A stretch of DNA of 64,000 nucleotides from an uncultured Caryophanales bacterium (GCA_946544685.1 CAMNML010000002.1:39864-103863); one strand, 5' to 3'. Shown: positions 44,928 to 54,259, counted from the stretch's first letter. Notes: generated by a model from the sequence alone, not told the origin. Made by a program: numbers and translations.

Positions 44928-45788
44928 ATGAATGAAATAAAAGAATATACAAATAAAATATTTGAAGAAATAAAACATATAGATGAATTTGGTAATGAAT
45001 ATTGGGAAGCAAGAGAATTAATGCCACTACTCGAATATAGCAAGTGGGAAAGGTTTTCTAACACTATTAACAATGCTAAAATTGCTTGTGAAAACAGTGG
45101 GTACAATGTTAATGATCATTTTCCCGGGGTTGGGAAATTGATAAGTATTGGTAAAGGTGGCAAAAGAAAAGTAGATGATTATAAATTATCTAGATATGCC
45201 TGTTATTTAATTGCTCAAAATGGTGATTCAAGAAAAAAGCCGATTGCGTTAGCTCAAACTTACTTTGCCATCCAAACAAGAAAACAAGAGTTATCTGAAA
45301 AAGAATATAGTGAACTAACTGAAGATGAGAAAAGATTATATAGAAGAAATCAAGCAAGAAAAGGTAATTTCAATTTAAATATAACCGCCGTTAATAGTGG
45401 AGTAAAAGACTTAGCTAGATTTCATAATGCAGGATATAAAGGATTATATAATGGCGAAACAGCTGATGATATATTTAGAAGAAAAAAACTCAGATATAGA
45501 GAAGATATATTAGATAACATGTGCAGTGAAGAACTTGCGGATAATATATTTAGAATTGCTCAAACAGAAGCTAAATTAAAAAGAGACAATGTAGATAATG
45601 AATATACTGCGAATTCTGTTCATTATGAAGTAGGTAAAGAGATTAGAAATAGTATTAAACGTCTAGGTGGAACAATGCCAGAAGACTTACCAACTCCAGA
45701 AAAGAGTTTAAAAGAGTTGGAAAAAGAAAATAAAAAAATACAAAATGAAAATATATCTAAAACAAACAATAGAACTATCACAAGATAG
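44928..45788 (+). CDS. dinD: DNA damage-inducible protein D (DinD)
   Basis: A 286-aa DinD homologue. Visible are EYWEARELMPLLEYSKWERF (BRO-N-like start), the KRKVDDYKLSRYACYLIAQN core, IALAQTYFAIQTRKQEL, and HFPG before them. Escherichia DinD is SOS-induced and inhibits RecA strand exchange. I chose the ATG at 44928 behind AGAAGGAG; a GTG at 44904 is in frame. It follows the YhcG-like gene on the same strand and shares its non-typical codon use, suggesting one acquired unit. Confidence 0.9.
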   Translation: MNEIKEYTNKIFEEIKHIDEFGNEYWEARELMPLLEYSKWERFSNTINNAKIACENSGYNVNDHFPGVGKLISIGKGGKRKVDDYKLSRYACYLIAQNGDSRKKPIALAQTYFAIQTRKQELSEKEYSELTEDEKRLYRRNQARKGNFNLNITAVNSGVKDLARFHNAGYKGLYNGETADDIFRRKKLRYREDILDNMCSEELADNIFRIAQTEAKLKRDNVDNEYTANSVHYEVGKEIRNSIKRLGGTMPEDLPTPEKSLKELEKENKKIQNENISKTNNRTITR

Positions 45789-45797
45789 TTTTTTTCT
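45774..45797 (+). terminator. Terminator after dinD
   Basis: AACTATC-acaa-GATAGTT followed by T residues, overlapping the dinD stop. Confidence 0.8.
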
Positions 45798-45833
45798 TAT
45801 CACAAAATAAAATCATAAGAATATAATATATTG

Positions 45834-45941
45834 AATATAAAATAAATTAATACATATATTAATAATGAGCCAAATATTTCTTTGGCAACGCTATCGCTTT
45901 AGCGTTTATATATAGATGAGGAACAATTAGTTCCTCTTTTT
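45834..45941 (+). ncRNA. Candidate small RNA with three hairpins
   Basis: A TATAAT (45822-45827) could start a transcript of about 108 nt. Within it are three hairpins: GCCAAA/TTTGGC (45870-45887), AACGCTA/TAGCGTT (45888-45907) and GAGGAAC/GTTCCTC with five T residues (45918-45941). The last also overlaps the end of the convergent DUF6512 gene. No -35 consensus is seen, and no known RNA family is recognised. Confidence 0.3.
45918..45941. terminator. Bidirectional terminator near the DUF6512 gene end
   Basis: GAGGAAC-aatta-GTTCCTC with T residues downstream on the plus strand. Confidence 0.65.
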
Positions 45942-46457
45942 AATTCCATATATCTCATACTGAGTATCAAAAAATAATTGAGTTTTAATAGGATAATAAG
46001 TTAAATAAGTAAATATAACATAACCAAAAATAATTAAAACAACCCATAAGAAATTATAATCTTTATCATCAAGACTTAAAATAAAATAACTAAGTACATA
46101 CACAATAATAAAAGTTATAATCATTACGCCAATAGAAATAAACATAGACTCACCAATACTGTAATATAGTGGTAAAAATATTGCTAAATAAATAATAATA
46201 CTAGATACTGAACAAACAAAAATATTCATAAAAAAATTCTTATAACCAATGTTATACTTCTTATTTAAAAAATAATCAATTATTCCATAAAATACAACAG
46301 AACTATAAAGCATCTTCATATGTTCCCAAACACTTTCATTCACTGGAAAAAATATAGAAAATAAAAAATTAGGTAACATCTCATAAGCAAAATGAAAAAT
46401 AAAAGCCAAAATAATTGTACCAATACAAGCAATAACTCTTGATTTTTTTAAACTCAT
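45927..46457 (-). CDS. DUF6512-like membrane protein
   Basis: A 176-aa membrane protein with about five to six hydrophobic segments and the motif FFPVNESVWEHMKMLY, the hallmark of the DUF6512 family. No function is known. I chose the ATG at 46457 because AAAGGAG lies just upstream; the longer frame would run into uvsE. Only 40 bp separate it from the divergent uvsE start. Confidence 0.8.
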   Translation of the reverse strand: MSLKKSRVIACIGTIILAFIFHFAYEMLPNFLFSIFFPVNESVWEHMKMLYSSVVFYGIIDYFLNKKYNIGYKNFFMNIFVCSVSSIIIYLAIFLPLYYSIGESMFISIGVMIITFIIVYVLSYFILSLDDKDYNFLWVVLIIFGYVIFTYLTYYPIKTQLFFDTQYEIYGIKKRN

Positions 46458-46497
46458 AAAAACTCTCCTTTCAGAAAATAATAATAAGGGTGATAAA

Positions 46498-47427
46498 ATG
46501 AATATTAGACTAGGATATGCATGTATTTCAAAAACACTAGACATAACCTCATCACATACAATAACATATACAAATTACGAAAAAACAAGAAATAAGGAAG
46601 AAAAATTAATAGAGATAACAAATAAAAACTTAAATAATCTAGAAGAAATACTAAAATACAATATTAAAAACAATATACATTTCTATAGAATGTCATCAAA
46701 AATAATACCCTTAGCTACACATCCAAATATAAAACTAAACCTACTAAATATATTTAAAGAAAAACTAGAATACATAGGAAACATAATAAAAGAAAATAAC
46801 CTAAGAGTAGACATACATCTAGATGAATACTGTGTTCTAAACAGTACAAATCCTAACATTGTTAACTCCACTATTAATATAATCAAATTCTATAAAAATA
46901 TGTTAAAAACAATGAATATAGAATCATACATGATACTTCATATAGGTAGTAGCGCTTTCGGAATAGAAAAAAGTATAACAAGATTTATAAATAACTTTAA
47001 AAAGCTAGACGAAGAATCAAAAAACATGATAATACTAGAAAACGATGACAAAGTATTTAAAATAGAAGATGTACTAAAAATATGTAAGACACTAAATATT
47101 CCCATGGTACTAGATTACCACCACTATAAATGTAATAAAGTAGAACCTCTAGAACAACATATAAAAGAAATAATAAATACCTGGAAAGGAATAACTCCTA
47201 AAATGCATCTATCATCAAAAAAGAACAATAAAGAATTTAGATCACATCACGACTATATAGATATAAATGACTTTATAGAACTAACAAATATATTAAAAAC
47301 ACAAAACAAAAACATAGACATAATGATAGAAGCAAAACAAAAAGATATGGCTTTATTCAAACTAACAAGAGAACTAAAATATAAAGACTATAAATTAATA
47401 GATGAAACAACAATTTGTATTGAATAG
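46498..47427 (+). CDS. uvsE: UV DNA damage endonuclease
   Basis: TIM-barrel metal enzyme that nicks DNA 5' to UV photoproducts and starts an alternative excision repair path. The 309-aa protein begins MNIRLGYACIS and has HFYRMSSKIIPLATHP, MILHIGSSAFG, IILENDDK, MVLDYHHYKCN and HLSSKK, which together fit the UvsE family and its metal ligands. AGGGTG precedes the ATG. recD2 follows after 36 bp, giving a repair pair. Confidence 0.94.
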   Translation: MNIRLGYACISKTLDITSSHTITYTNYEKTRNKEEKLIEITNKNLNNLEEILKYNIKNNIHFYRMSSKIIPLATHPNIKLNLLNIFKEKLEYIGNIIKENNLRVDIHLDEYCVLNSTNPNIVNSTINIIKFYKNMLKTMNIESYMILHIGSSAFGIEKSITRFINNFKKLDEESKNMIILENDDKVFKIEDVLKICKTLNIPMVLDYHHYKCNKVEPLEQHIKEIINTWKGITPKMHLSSKKNNKEFRSHHDYIDINDFIELTNILKTQNKNIDIMIEAKQKDMALFKLTRELKYKDYKLIDETTICIE

Positions 47428-47463
47428 AGAACTTATGTATGCTATAATGATTTAGGTGGTAAC

Positions 47464-49680
47464 ATGAAAAAATACATAAAAGGAATATATAAAAAAAGTA
47501 TATACGAAAGTGAAAAAGGATATATAATCGGAATATTCAAAGTAACAGATACAAACGATGAAGAAGTAGAAACATTCATAAATAGAACACTAACAATTAC
47601 AGGATACTTTGCAGAACTAAAGCAAGACGATAACTATATATTTTATGGAGAATTGATAGAGCACCCTAAATATGGATATCAATATAATGTAACAGAATAT
47701 GAAAGACTAAAACCAAGTGATACAGAAGGACTAGTAGAATTTCTTTCAAGTGATCTTTTCAAAGGAATAGGAGAAAAACTAGCCAGAAACATAGTAACAA
47801 TACTAGGTAATGATTGCCTAGATCAAATACTAGAAGATAAATCATGTCTATCACTAATACCAAAACTAACAAAGAAAAAAGCAGATACAATTTATAATAC
47901 ACTAAATACATATGAAAAAAGCCATAAAACAATAGTATATCTAACAGAACTAGGATTCGCCATGCAAGATGCACTAGAAATATATAACTTATATAAAGAC
48001 AATACAATAAGTCAAATAGAAAGTAATATATATAAAATACTAGATAAAACAGACAATATATCATTTTCAAAAATAGACGAAATCGCAATAGAATCAGGAA
48101 TAGATAAATTAGACGAAAACAGAATAAAAGCATGCATAATATATATAATGCAACAAATATCATATAAAAATGGAGACACATATCTAACAATAGAAGAAAT
48201 ATATGATAACCTAACAAAGTATCTAAAAGAAGAACTAGATCTAAATATATTTAAAAGTTATATAAAAGAATTAATAAATGAATATAAAATTATAACAGAC
48301 TATGAAAAATACTATCTAAAAGAAATATTTGATTCAGAACTAGAAATAATAAAAAAAATAAAAATACTAACTGAAAAAAAGAAAAGTAAATATAAAACAC
48401 TAGAAGACGACATAATAAAACTAGAAGAATACTCAAATATAGACTATAATCTAGAACAAGAAGAAGCAATAAAAAGCGCTTTAAGAGAAAACATAACGAT
48501 AATAACAGGTGGTCCAGGAACAGGAAAAACAACAATAATAAAAGGAATAACAAGACTATACCAAGACCTAAACAAAATAGAAAAAGAACCAGAAAACGAA
48601 ATCGCACTTCTAGCGCCAACTGGAAGAGCAGCTAAAAGACTATCAGAATCAACAATGCTTCCAGCAAGTACAATACATAGATTCTTAAAATGGAATAAAG
48701 AAAAAAACGAATTCCAAGTAAACGAATATGATAAAGCAAAACAAAAACTAATAATAATAGATGAAGTTAGTATGATAGACATAAATCTTTTAGCCAGTCT
48801 TTTTAAAGGACTAACAGACAATATAAAATTAGTACTAGTAGGAGATGACAATCAACTACCAAGCGTTGGTCCAGGTCAAATACTAAAAGACTTAATAAAT
48901 TCAGAACTAATAAAAACAATAAAACTAACAATACTATATAGACAAAAAGAAGACTCATATATAAATAAACTAGCAGAAGAAATAAGAAACAATGAACTAA
49001 GCGATAACTTCACAGAACAAAAATCAGACTACACATTCCTAGAATGTAATACAGAAAATATAAAAAAAAGCTTAATAAATATATCAAAACAACTGCAAGA
49101 AAAAGGATATAACTACAAAAAATTCCAAGTAATGGCGCCAATGTATAAAGGAATAACAGGAATAGATGAACTAAATAAAACATTGCAAGAAGTATTCAAT
49201 CCATACGATGACTGTAAAAGACAAATAGAATACGGAGAAATTATATTTAGAGAAAACGATAAAATACTTCAATTAGTAAATATGCCAGAAGAAAATGTAT
49301 TTAATGGAGACATTGGAGTAATACAAGAAATTATTCCAGCAAACATCTCAGAATCAAAAAAGAACGAAATATATGTAGACTATGATGGAAATCTTGTAAA
49401 ATATTTACCAAAAGACTTTAATAAAATAAAACATGGATATATTATAAGCATACATAAATCCCAAGGAAGCGAATTTGATATAGTAATACTTCCAATATCA
49501 AGAACATATAAAAGAATGCTTTATAAAAAACTAATCTATACAGCAATCACAAGAGCAAAAAGAAAACTAATAATACTAGGAGAAAAAGAAGCATTCATAT
49601 ATAGTATAAATAATACTAATGAATATATAAGAAAAACATCACTAGAAGAAAATTTAAAAAAATTTTTGAATAATAATTAA
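47464..49680 (+). CDS. recD2: ATP-dependent RecD2-like helicase
   Basis: A 738-aa 5'-3' DNA helicase acting in repair outside RecBCD. It has an N-terminal OB-like domain, helix-hairpin-helix elements (FKGIGEKLARNIV), Walker A GGPGTGKTT (about 348), LIIIDEVSMID, LVGDDNQLPSVGPG, and C-terminal HKSQGSEFD and TAITRAKRKL. AGGTGG precedes the ATG. The following small gene keeps the Bacillus recD2-yrzQ order. Confidence 0.96.
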   Translation: MKKYIKGIYKKSIYESEKGYIIGIFKVTDTNDEEVETFINRTLTITGYFAELKQDDNYIFYGELIEHPKYGYQYNVTEYERLKPSDTEGLVEFLSSDLFKGIGEKLARNIVTILGNDCLDQILEDKSCLSLIPKLTKKKADTIYNTLNTYEKSHKTIVYLTELGFAMQDALEIYNLYKDNTISQIESNIYKILDKTDNISFSKIDEIAIESGIDKLDENRIKACIIYIMQQISYKNGDTYLTIEEIYDNLTKYLKEELDLNIFKSYIKELINEYKIITDYEKYYLKEIFDSELEIIKKIKILTEKKKSKYKTLEDDIIKLEEYSNIDYNLEQEEAIKSALRENITIITGGPGTGKTTIIKGITRLYQDLNKIEKEPENEIALLAPTGRAAKRLSESTMLPASTIHRFLKWNKEKNEFQVNEYDKAKQKLIIIDEVSMIDINLLASLFKGLTDNIKLVLVGDDNQLPSVGPGQILKDLINSELIKTIKLTILYRQKEDSYINKLAEEIRNNELSDNFTEQKSDYTFLECNTENIKKSLINISKQLQEKGYNYKKFQVMAPMYKGITGIDELNKTLQEVFNPYDDCKRQIEYGEIIFRENDKILQLVNMPEENVFNGDIGVIQEIIPANISESKKNEIYVDYDGNLVKYLPKDFNKIKHGYIISIHKSQGSEFDIVILPISRTYKRMLYKKLIYTAITRAKRKLIILGEKEAFIYSINNTNEYIRKTSLEENLKKFLNNN

Positions 49681-49745
49681 AAATTCGAAAATAATATTAA
49701 CGTATATAAGAAATTATATACAAACTCTTCTAGCGAGGTGATTTT

Positions 49746-49886
49746 ATGAAAATGGCAAAAACCATGATGTTAATGGGTCTTGGTGGGTTATCAGTAATAG
49801 CGTACCAAAAATACAATAAACCATTAATGAAAAAAATGTCCAAAATGATGAACAAAATGGACGATAAGTTAGAAGATATGATATAG
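49746..49886 (+). CDS. Small membrane protein, YrzQ/DUF3918-like (46 aa)
   Basis: A short gene with a GCGAGGTG site. The product has a hydrophobic N-terminal segment (MMLMGLGGLSVIAYQKY) and a Lys/Met-rich tail. Position directly after recD2 and overall form match Bacillus yrzQ (DUF3918). No function is known. A terminator follows at once. Confidence 0.6.
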   Translation: MKMAKTMMLMGLGGLSVIAYQKYNKPLMKKMSKMMNKMDDKLEDMI

Positions 49887-49914
49887 AAAGTCCTCCAATT
49901 AAGGAGGACTTTTA
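49887..49914 (+). terminator. Terminator after recD2 unit
   Basis: AAAGTCCTCC pairs with GGAGGACTTT, followed by T-rich sequence. Confidence 0.88.
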
Positions 49915-49928
49915 ATTTTAAAAAAAAC

Positions 49929-49957
49929 TTGACGTATGATAGAAACTGTTATAAAAT
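49929..49957 (+). promoter_or_regulatory. Promoter for the lipoprotein gene
   Basis: TTGACG (49929-49934), a 17-bp spacer and TAAAAT (49952-49957). Confidence 0.65.
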
Positions 49958-49987
49958 ATAATAGAAAAATTAGAAAGGAAATAAAAT

Positions 49988-50824
49988 ATGAAGAAAAAAA
50001 TATTCAAATCATTAATGACCATAAGTATGGCAATTACATTACTATTTAATTTAACAGGATGTGGAAATAAAAACGAGGAAGGATCAAACACATCAGAAAC
50101 AAACACAAATAATATAACTGCAGAAAACTATGGTGATAAAGTAAATTACAGTATAACAACAAATGGCATCGAATTAAACGATTGGAGACTATTCTTAGTT
50201 GAAAATGATACAGCCTATATTATATATGGAGATATGCTTAAAGATAAAAATGCATTACCAACTTTATCAGCTGGATATGTAACTCAAGAAAAAAATGGAA
50301 AAATCTCACCATTACAAGAAAGAGGTTACATGCTAAGAGAATTAGCCAATACAGAAAGATGGAGTTATCTATTAACTGAAGATTTAAAAGACAAAGGAGC
50401 AACTGCAGTAGGAGGTTTAAGCTTACAACAATTTGTTTCAAGTTATAACCAAAAATATACAATAGATAGATTTGTAATTGAAACAGGAGAACAAAATGAA
50501 GATGGATACACAGGATATGATGTAAAAATTGGATATGCTAATGGAGATACAATAACAGGTAATTTAATGCATTCAAAAGAAGGATACGAAGATGCATTAT
50601 TAGGTAGAAATGCAGAACAAAAAGCAGGAACATTATATTTCCCAGATGCTGATAGTGCATTCTCAACATATTGGTTAATAACACCAGGAACAAAAAAAGG
50701 ATCAATACTAATGATTTCTCAAGGAGATGTTAGTCACGGTGGATATAACTACGTTAGACCAGTAATATCTATCTCAACTAATCATTTAAGCCATAATTCA
50801 GATGGATCATGGAATATCAATTAA
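49988..50824 (+). CDS. Lipoprotein with DUF6273-like C-terminus
   Basis: A 278-aa surface lipoprotein. The signal peptide ends in the lipobox LTGC (Cys at about 26), followed by a Ser/Thr/Asn linker. The remaining domain has WSYLLTEDL, TYWLITPGTKKGSILMIS and a closing GGYNYVRPVISI. This closing pattern is shared with the large prepilin at 19265-20623 and with DUF6273-like domains. Single gene with its own promoter and terminator. Confidence 0.83.
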   Translation: MKKKIFKSLMTISMAITLLFNLTGCGNKNEEGSNTSETNTNNITAENYGDKVNYSITTNGIELNDWRLFLVENDTAYIIYGDMLKDKNALPTLSAGYVTQEKNGKISPLQERGYMLRELANTERWSYLLTEDLKDKGATAVGGLSLQQFVSSYNQKYTIDRFVIETGEQNEDGYTGYDVKIGYANGDTITGNLMHSKEGYEDALLGRNAEQKAGTLYFPDADSAFSTYWLITPGTKKGSILMISQGDVSHGGYNYVRPVISISTNHLSHNSDGSWNIN

Positions 50825-50848
50825 GTAAGTAAAAACTACTTACTTTTT
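50823..50848 (+). terminator. Terminator after the lipoprotein gene
   Basis: AAGTAAGTA-aaaac-TACTTACTT followed by TTT. Confidence 0.8.
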
Positions 50849-50919
50849 AATTTGACAATGAAATCTTGAAAAAAATAAAAAAATATGGTAACTTATTAAA
50901 AGAAAATGTAGGAGGAAAT

Positions 50920-51678
50920 ATGTTAGCAGTATACTTAAGTGGAACAGGAAATACAAAACATTGTATAGAAAAATTAGTAAAACTATTAGATGAAAATGCA
51001 AAAATAAAGCCCATCGAAAGTGAAGATATAGTCAGTGAAATTGAAAAAGAAGAAACAATAATATTAGGATATCCAACACAATTTTCAAGCTGTCCATATA
51101 TGATAAAAGACTTTATAAACAAAAACAAAAACATATGGAAAGGTAAAAAAGTACTATGTTTAACAACTATGGGAGCATTTAGTGGAGATGGTGCAGGTTG
51201 CAGTGCCAGAATCTTAAAAAAATACGGAGCCGAAATACTTGGTGGATTACAAATACACATGCCAGATGCAGTATGCGACAATAAAATGTTAAAAAAATCT
51301 ATAGAAGAAAATAGAAAAATAGTAAAAGAAGCAGACAAAAAAATAGAAAAAGTAGCTCAAGAAATAAAAAAAGGAAAATATCCAAAAGAAGGAGTAAAAC
51401 CATATCACCGCATAATAGGACTATTAGGTCAACGTCTATGGTTTTACGGAAAAACTAAAACATACTCAAAAAAACTAAAAATAAGTGATGCTTGTATAGG
51501 TTGTGGTCTATGTGCTAAACTATGCCCTATGAAAAACATAAAAATAGTAAATGGAAAAGCACAACCAGGAAACAAATGTACAATGTGTTATAGATGTATC
51601 AGCAATTGTCCTAAAAAAGCAATCACACTTCTAGGTAAAGAAGTAATAGAACAATGCAAATATGAAAAATATAAATAA
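50920..51678 (+). CDS. EFR1-type flavodoxin/ferredoxin fusion
   Basis: A 252-aa redox protein: an N-terminal flavodoxin-like domain (YLSGTGNTKHCIEKL binds the FMN phosphate) and a C-terminal bis-[4Fe-4S] ferredoxin domain with CIGCGLCAKLCP and CTMCYRCISNCP. The family (EFR1) probably passes electrons between flavin and clusters; partners are unknown. I chose the ATG at 50920 after AGGAGG; a TTG at 50866 would add 18 unlikely residues. Confidence 0.88.
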   Translation: MLAVYLSGTGNTKHCIEKLVKLLDENAKIKPIESEDIVSEIEKEETIILGYPTQFSSCPYMIKDFINKNKNIWKGKKVLCLTTMGAFSGDGAGCSARILKKYGAEILGGLQIHMPDAVCDNKMLKKSIEENRKIVKEADKKIEKVAQEIKKGKYPKEGVKPYHRIIGLLGQRLWFYGKTKTYSKKLKISDACIGCGLCAKLCPMKNIKIVNGKAQPGNKCTMCYRCISNCPKKAITLLGKEVIEQCKYEKYK

Positions 51679-51771
51679 AATATTTAGAATAATCTAGATA
51701 TTTTTTTCTATGAAAAAATACTGACAAAAAATAATAAATATGATACGATGTATCTATAAATAGGTGATAAA

Positions 51772-52668
51772 ATGGAAAAACTAATAAAAAAATTTATAGA
51801 ATATCTAGAATATGAAAAAGGATACTCTAAAAAAACAATAATAAGCTATGAAAACGATTTAGAATTATTTAACAAATATTTAAAAGAAAATAAAATAGAA
51901 AATATAAAAAAAATAGACTATAACGTCATAAGAAAATACTTAAGTTACTTGCACGATAATAAATACGAAGCATCATCAGTATCAAGAAAAATATCAGCAC
52001 TAAGATCATTTTTTAAGTACAATATAAAATTAAACATAATAAGCAATAACCCAATGACATTAATATCAAATCCTAAAAAAGAAAAAAAGCTTCCAAAATA
52101 TCTAAATTATGAAGAAATAGAAAGATTACTAAACTCCATTGAAATTGATACAAAAGAAGGAATTCAAGAAAGACTAATAATAGAACTTTTATACTCAACA
52201 GGAATAAGAGTATCAGAACTTGTAAACATAAAAATAAAAGACATAAAAATAAAAGAAAACCAAATAGATATACTTGGAAAAGGCTCAAAAGAAAGAATAG
52301 TATTATTTGGAGAAAAAGCTAAAGAATTAATAAAAATATATTTAAATGCATACAAGGAATTCTATCAAGGAAATATAGCAAACGATTACCTATTAATAAA
52401 TAAAAAAGGAAAACAATTATCAACAAATAAGGTAGAACTAATAGTAAAAGATGCATTAAAAAAATCAGCTTTAAAACTAAACATATCTCCACATACACTA
52501 AGACATACATTCGCAACACACATGTTAGATAGTGGAGCAGACCTAAAAAGTGTACAAGAATTATTAGGACATGAAAATCTAAAAACAACCGCTATATATA
52601 CCCATATATCAAATGAAAGATTAAAACAAGTATTTTTAAATTCACATCCAAGAGCAAAAAAAAATTAA
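51772..52668 (+). CDS. xerD: Tyrosine recombinase XerC/XerD
   Basis: Resolves chromosome dimers at dif with its partner and FtsK. The 298-aa protein has the SAM-like N-terminal core-binding domain (ITYENDL-type pattern at 20-90) and the catalytic set: Arg in TGIRVSE, Lys in GKGSKER, HTLRHTFATH, GHENLKTTAIYTH with the final Tyr nucleophile. XerC and XerD cannot be told apart by eye. No dif-like site or mobile cargo is next to it, so a housekeeping role fits. Confidence 0.9.
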   Translation: MEKLIKKFIEYLEYEKGYSKKTIISYENDLELFNKYLKENKIENIKKIDYNVIRKYLSYLHDNKYEASSVSRKISALRSFFKYNIKLNIISNNPMTLISNPKKEKKLPKYLNYEEIERLLNSIEIDTKEGIQERLIIELLYSTGIRVSELVNIKIKDIKIKENQIDILGKGSKERIVLFGEKAKELIKIYLNAYKEFYQGNIANDYLLINKKGKQLSTNKVELIVKDALKKSALKLNISPHTLRHTFATHMLDSGADLKSVQELLGHENLKTTAIYTHISNERLKQVFLNSHPRAKKN

Positions 52669-52738
52669 AAAAATGCAACCTTTCTATAATCTTATGCATA
52701 TTAGAGGTGTAAGAGTTAAAAAATAGGAGGGTTTTAAA

Positions 52739-54136
52739 ATGAAAAAAAATATAAAAAACAAACTTACAAGCGTTGCTTTATCAGGAGTAACATTAATAAG
52801 TGCAGTTCCATTCTCTACTGCAAAAACTAAAAATATAAAAGTACAAAAAGAGATTGTATCTGAAATGCCAGTACAAAACACTGTAAAAGACGCAAAGGTA
52901 GAAAAAACAAATGAATATGTTAAAACAACATACGAGGTAGAACAATTAAGCAAAACGACATATACAACAACAATACAAAACAAAGAACAATTAAGCAAAA
53001 CGACATACACAACAACAGAACAAAACAAAGAACAATTAAGCAAAACGACATACACAACAACTGTAGCACCAGAAACAACAACTGTGACAACAGAAACTAC
53101 ACCAGAAACAACAAAAATAATTAAAAGTGTAAAAGAAACAATGGAAGAACCTGAATTATATGAAACAAAAAAAGTATATACAGGAATTGATATAAGACAA
53201 CCACAAACACTAGAAACAATAACAGAACCAATATATACAGAACCAGACGAAAGAACAAATATTAGATATATGAATGTTCAAGATTCATATGCAATGTTCA
53301 GTCATTACAATATTACATCTTTAACACAAGAAATAGAGAGAAATCTTCATACAAATTTAACAGAAGAAGAAAGACTTAGATACGACACACTGTTTGAAAA
53401 AACAAAAGAAAAATACAAAGAATGTTTAGACTTATATGAATTAGGAAACATAGAAGATTTCAATAGAACTATAGATGAAATAATGACAAGTAAAGAATAT
53501 ATTTGTTTAGATGATATTATTCAAATGTATGCATTCGCAATAAACGGATATGAAGGAAATAAAATAATCAATAATCCAAAAAACTACATAATAGAAGAAG
53601 ATTCTATTATAATAGATGGAATTAGAATTAACAATGTATTACCAAAACATGGATATACAGACTATACAAATCCATTTACTATGTTAAACTATTTCTATGA
53701 AAACTCATTAGGAATGAGTGATGAAGACACAATGGAACTAATGAATTTATATACAGTTAATATTTTCTTGCCATATATCATAAGAGACGTTAGAGTAGGA
53801 AATAACTGGGAAACAGGTGAAATGTATACATATACAAACATGGGACTTGAAAAAGTATTAAGTGACTCAAAAGCAAGAATACTTAATGAATATGGAGTAA
53901 CGAATTGGGATTTCAATACAGTACTACATACATATTTAGTAAGTGATTCCGAACAAAATATTAATATTTGTGATAATAATTCAGAACTATACAACTTACT
54001 AGAAAACTGTGACAAAATACAAGACTTTAATGAAGCATCAAAAATAATTACATACATTGGATATAATGAAAATAAATTAAGAGAATTATTTCAAAAACCA
54101 TATCAAAAAGAAAATAATTTACAATATACTAAATAA
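52739..54136 (+). CDS. Secreted protein with Thr-rich tandem repeats
   Basis: I do not recognise a family. The 465-aa protein has a signal-peptide-like start (to about Ala30). A Thr/Lys/Gln-rich region follows with three 15-residue repeats EQLSKTTYTTT plus a variable end (about residues 68-108), and a TTPETTK stretch. The large C-terminal part (about 165-465) is mixed helix with many acidic residues and no LPxTG or membrane anchor. AGGAGGG precedes the ATG. Surface or secreted location is inferred. Confidence 0.75.
   Translation: MKKNIKNKLTSVALSGVTLISAVPFSTAKTKNIKVQKEIVSEMPVQNTVKDAKVEKTNEYVKTTYEVEQLSKTTYTTTIQNKEQLSKTTYTTTEQNKEQLSKTTYTTTVAPETTTVTTETTPETTKIIKSVKETMEEPELYETKKVYTGIDIRQPQTLETITEPIYTEPDERTNIRYMNVQDSYAMFSHYNITSLTQEIERNLHTNLTEEERLRYDTLFEKTKEKYKECLDLYELGNIEDFNRTIDEIMTSKEYICLDDIIQMYAFAINGYEGNKIINNPKNYIIEEDSIIIDGIRINNVLPKHGYTDYTNPFTMLNYFYENSLGMSDEDTMELMNLYTVNIFLPYIIRDVRVGNNWETGEMYTYTNMGLEKVLSDSKARILNEYGVTNWDFNTVLHTYLVSDSEQNINICDNNSELYNLLENCDKIQDFNEASKIITYIGYNENKLRELFQKPYQKENNLQYTK
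52940..53062 (+). repeat. 45-bp tandem repeat in the secreted protein gene
   Basis: Unit starts at 52940, 52985 and 53030; the third is partial (33 bp matching). The copies are nearly identical at the DNA level. Confidence 0.9.
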
Positions 54137-54158
54137 AAGTTGGGGAACCAACTTTTTT
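54135..54158 (+). terminator. Terminator after the secreted protein gene
   Basis: AAAAGTTGG-ggaa-CCAACTTTT followed by T residues. Confidence 0.85.
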
Positions 54159-54209
54159 TAACACATTTTAAAAAAAAGAATAATTAATAAAAAGAAAGTT
54201 CATAAAGAA

Positions 54210-54238
54210 TTGACAAAAAACAAATGATATATTAATAT
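54210..54238 (+). promoter_or_regulatory. Promoter for the 127-aa gene
   Basis: TTGACA (54210-54215), a 17-bp spacer and TAATAT (54233-54238). Confidence 0.65.
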
Positions 54239-54259
54239 TATTCAATAAGGAGTGATACG

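Noticed and set aside
51772..52668. Xer-type recombinase as the integrase of a mobile element
   Set aside because: No att-like direct repeats, tRNA junction or cargo genes flank it, and the protein has the housekeeping XerC/D length and motifs.
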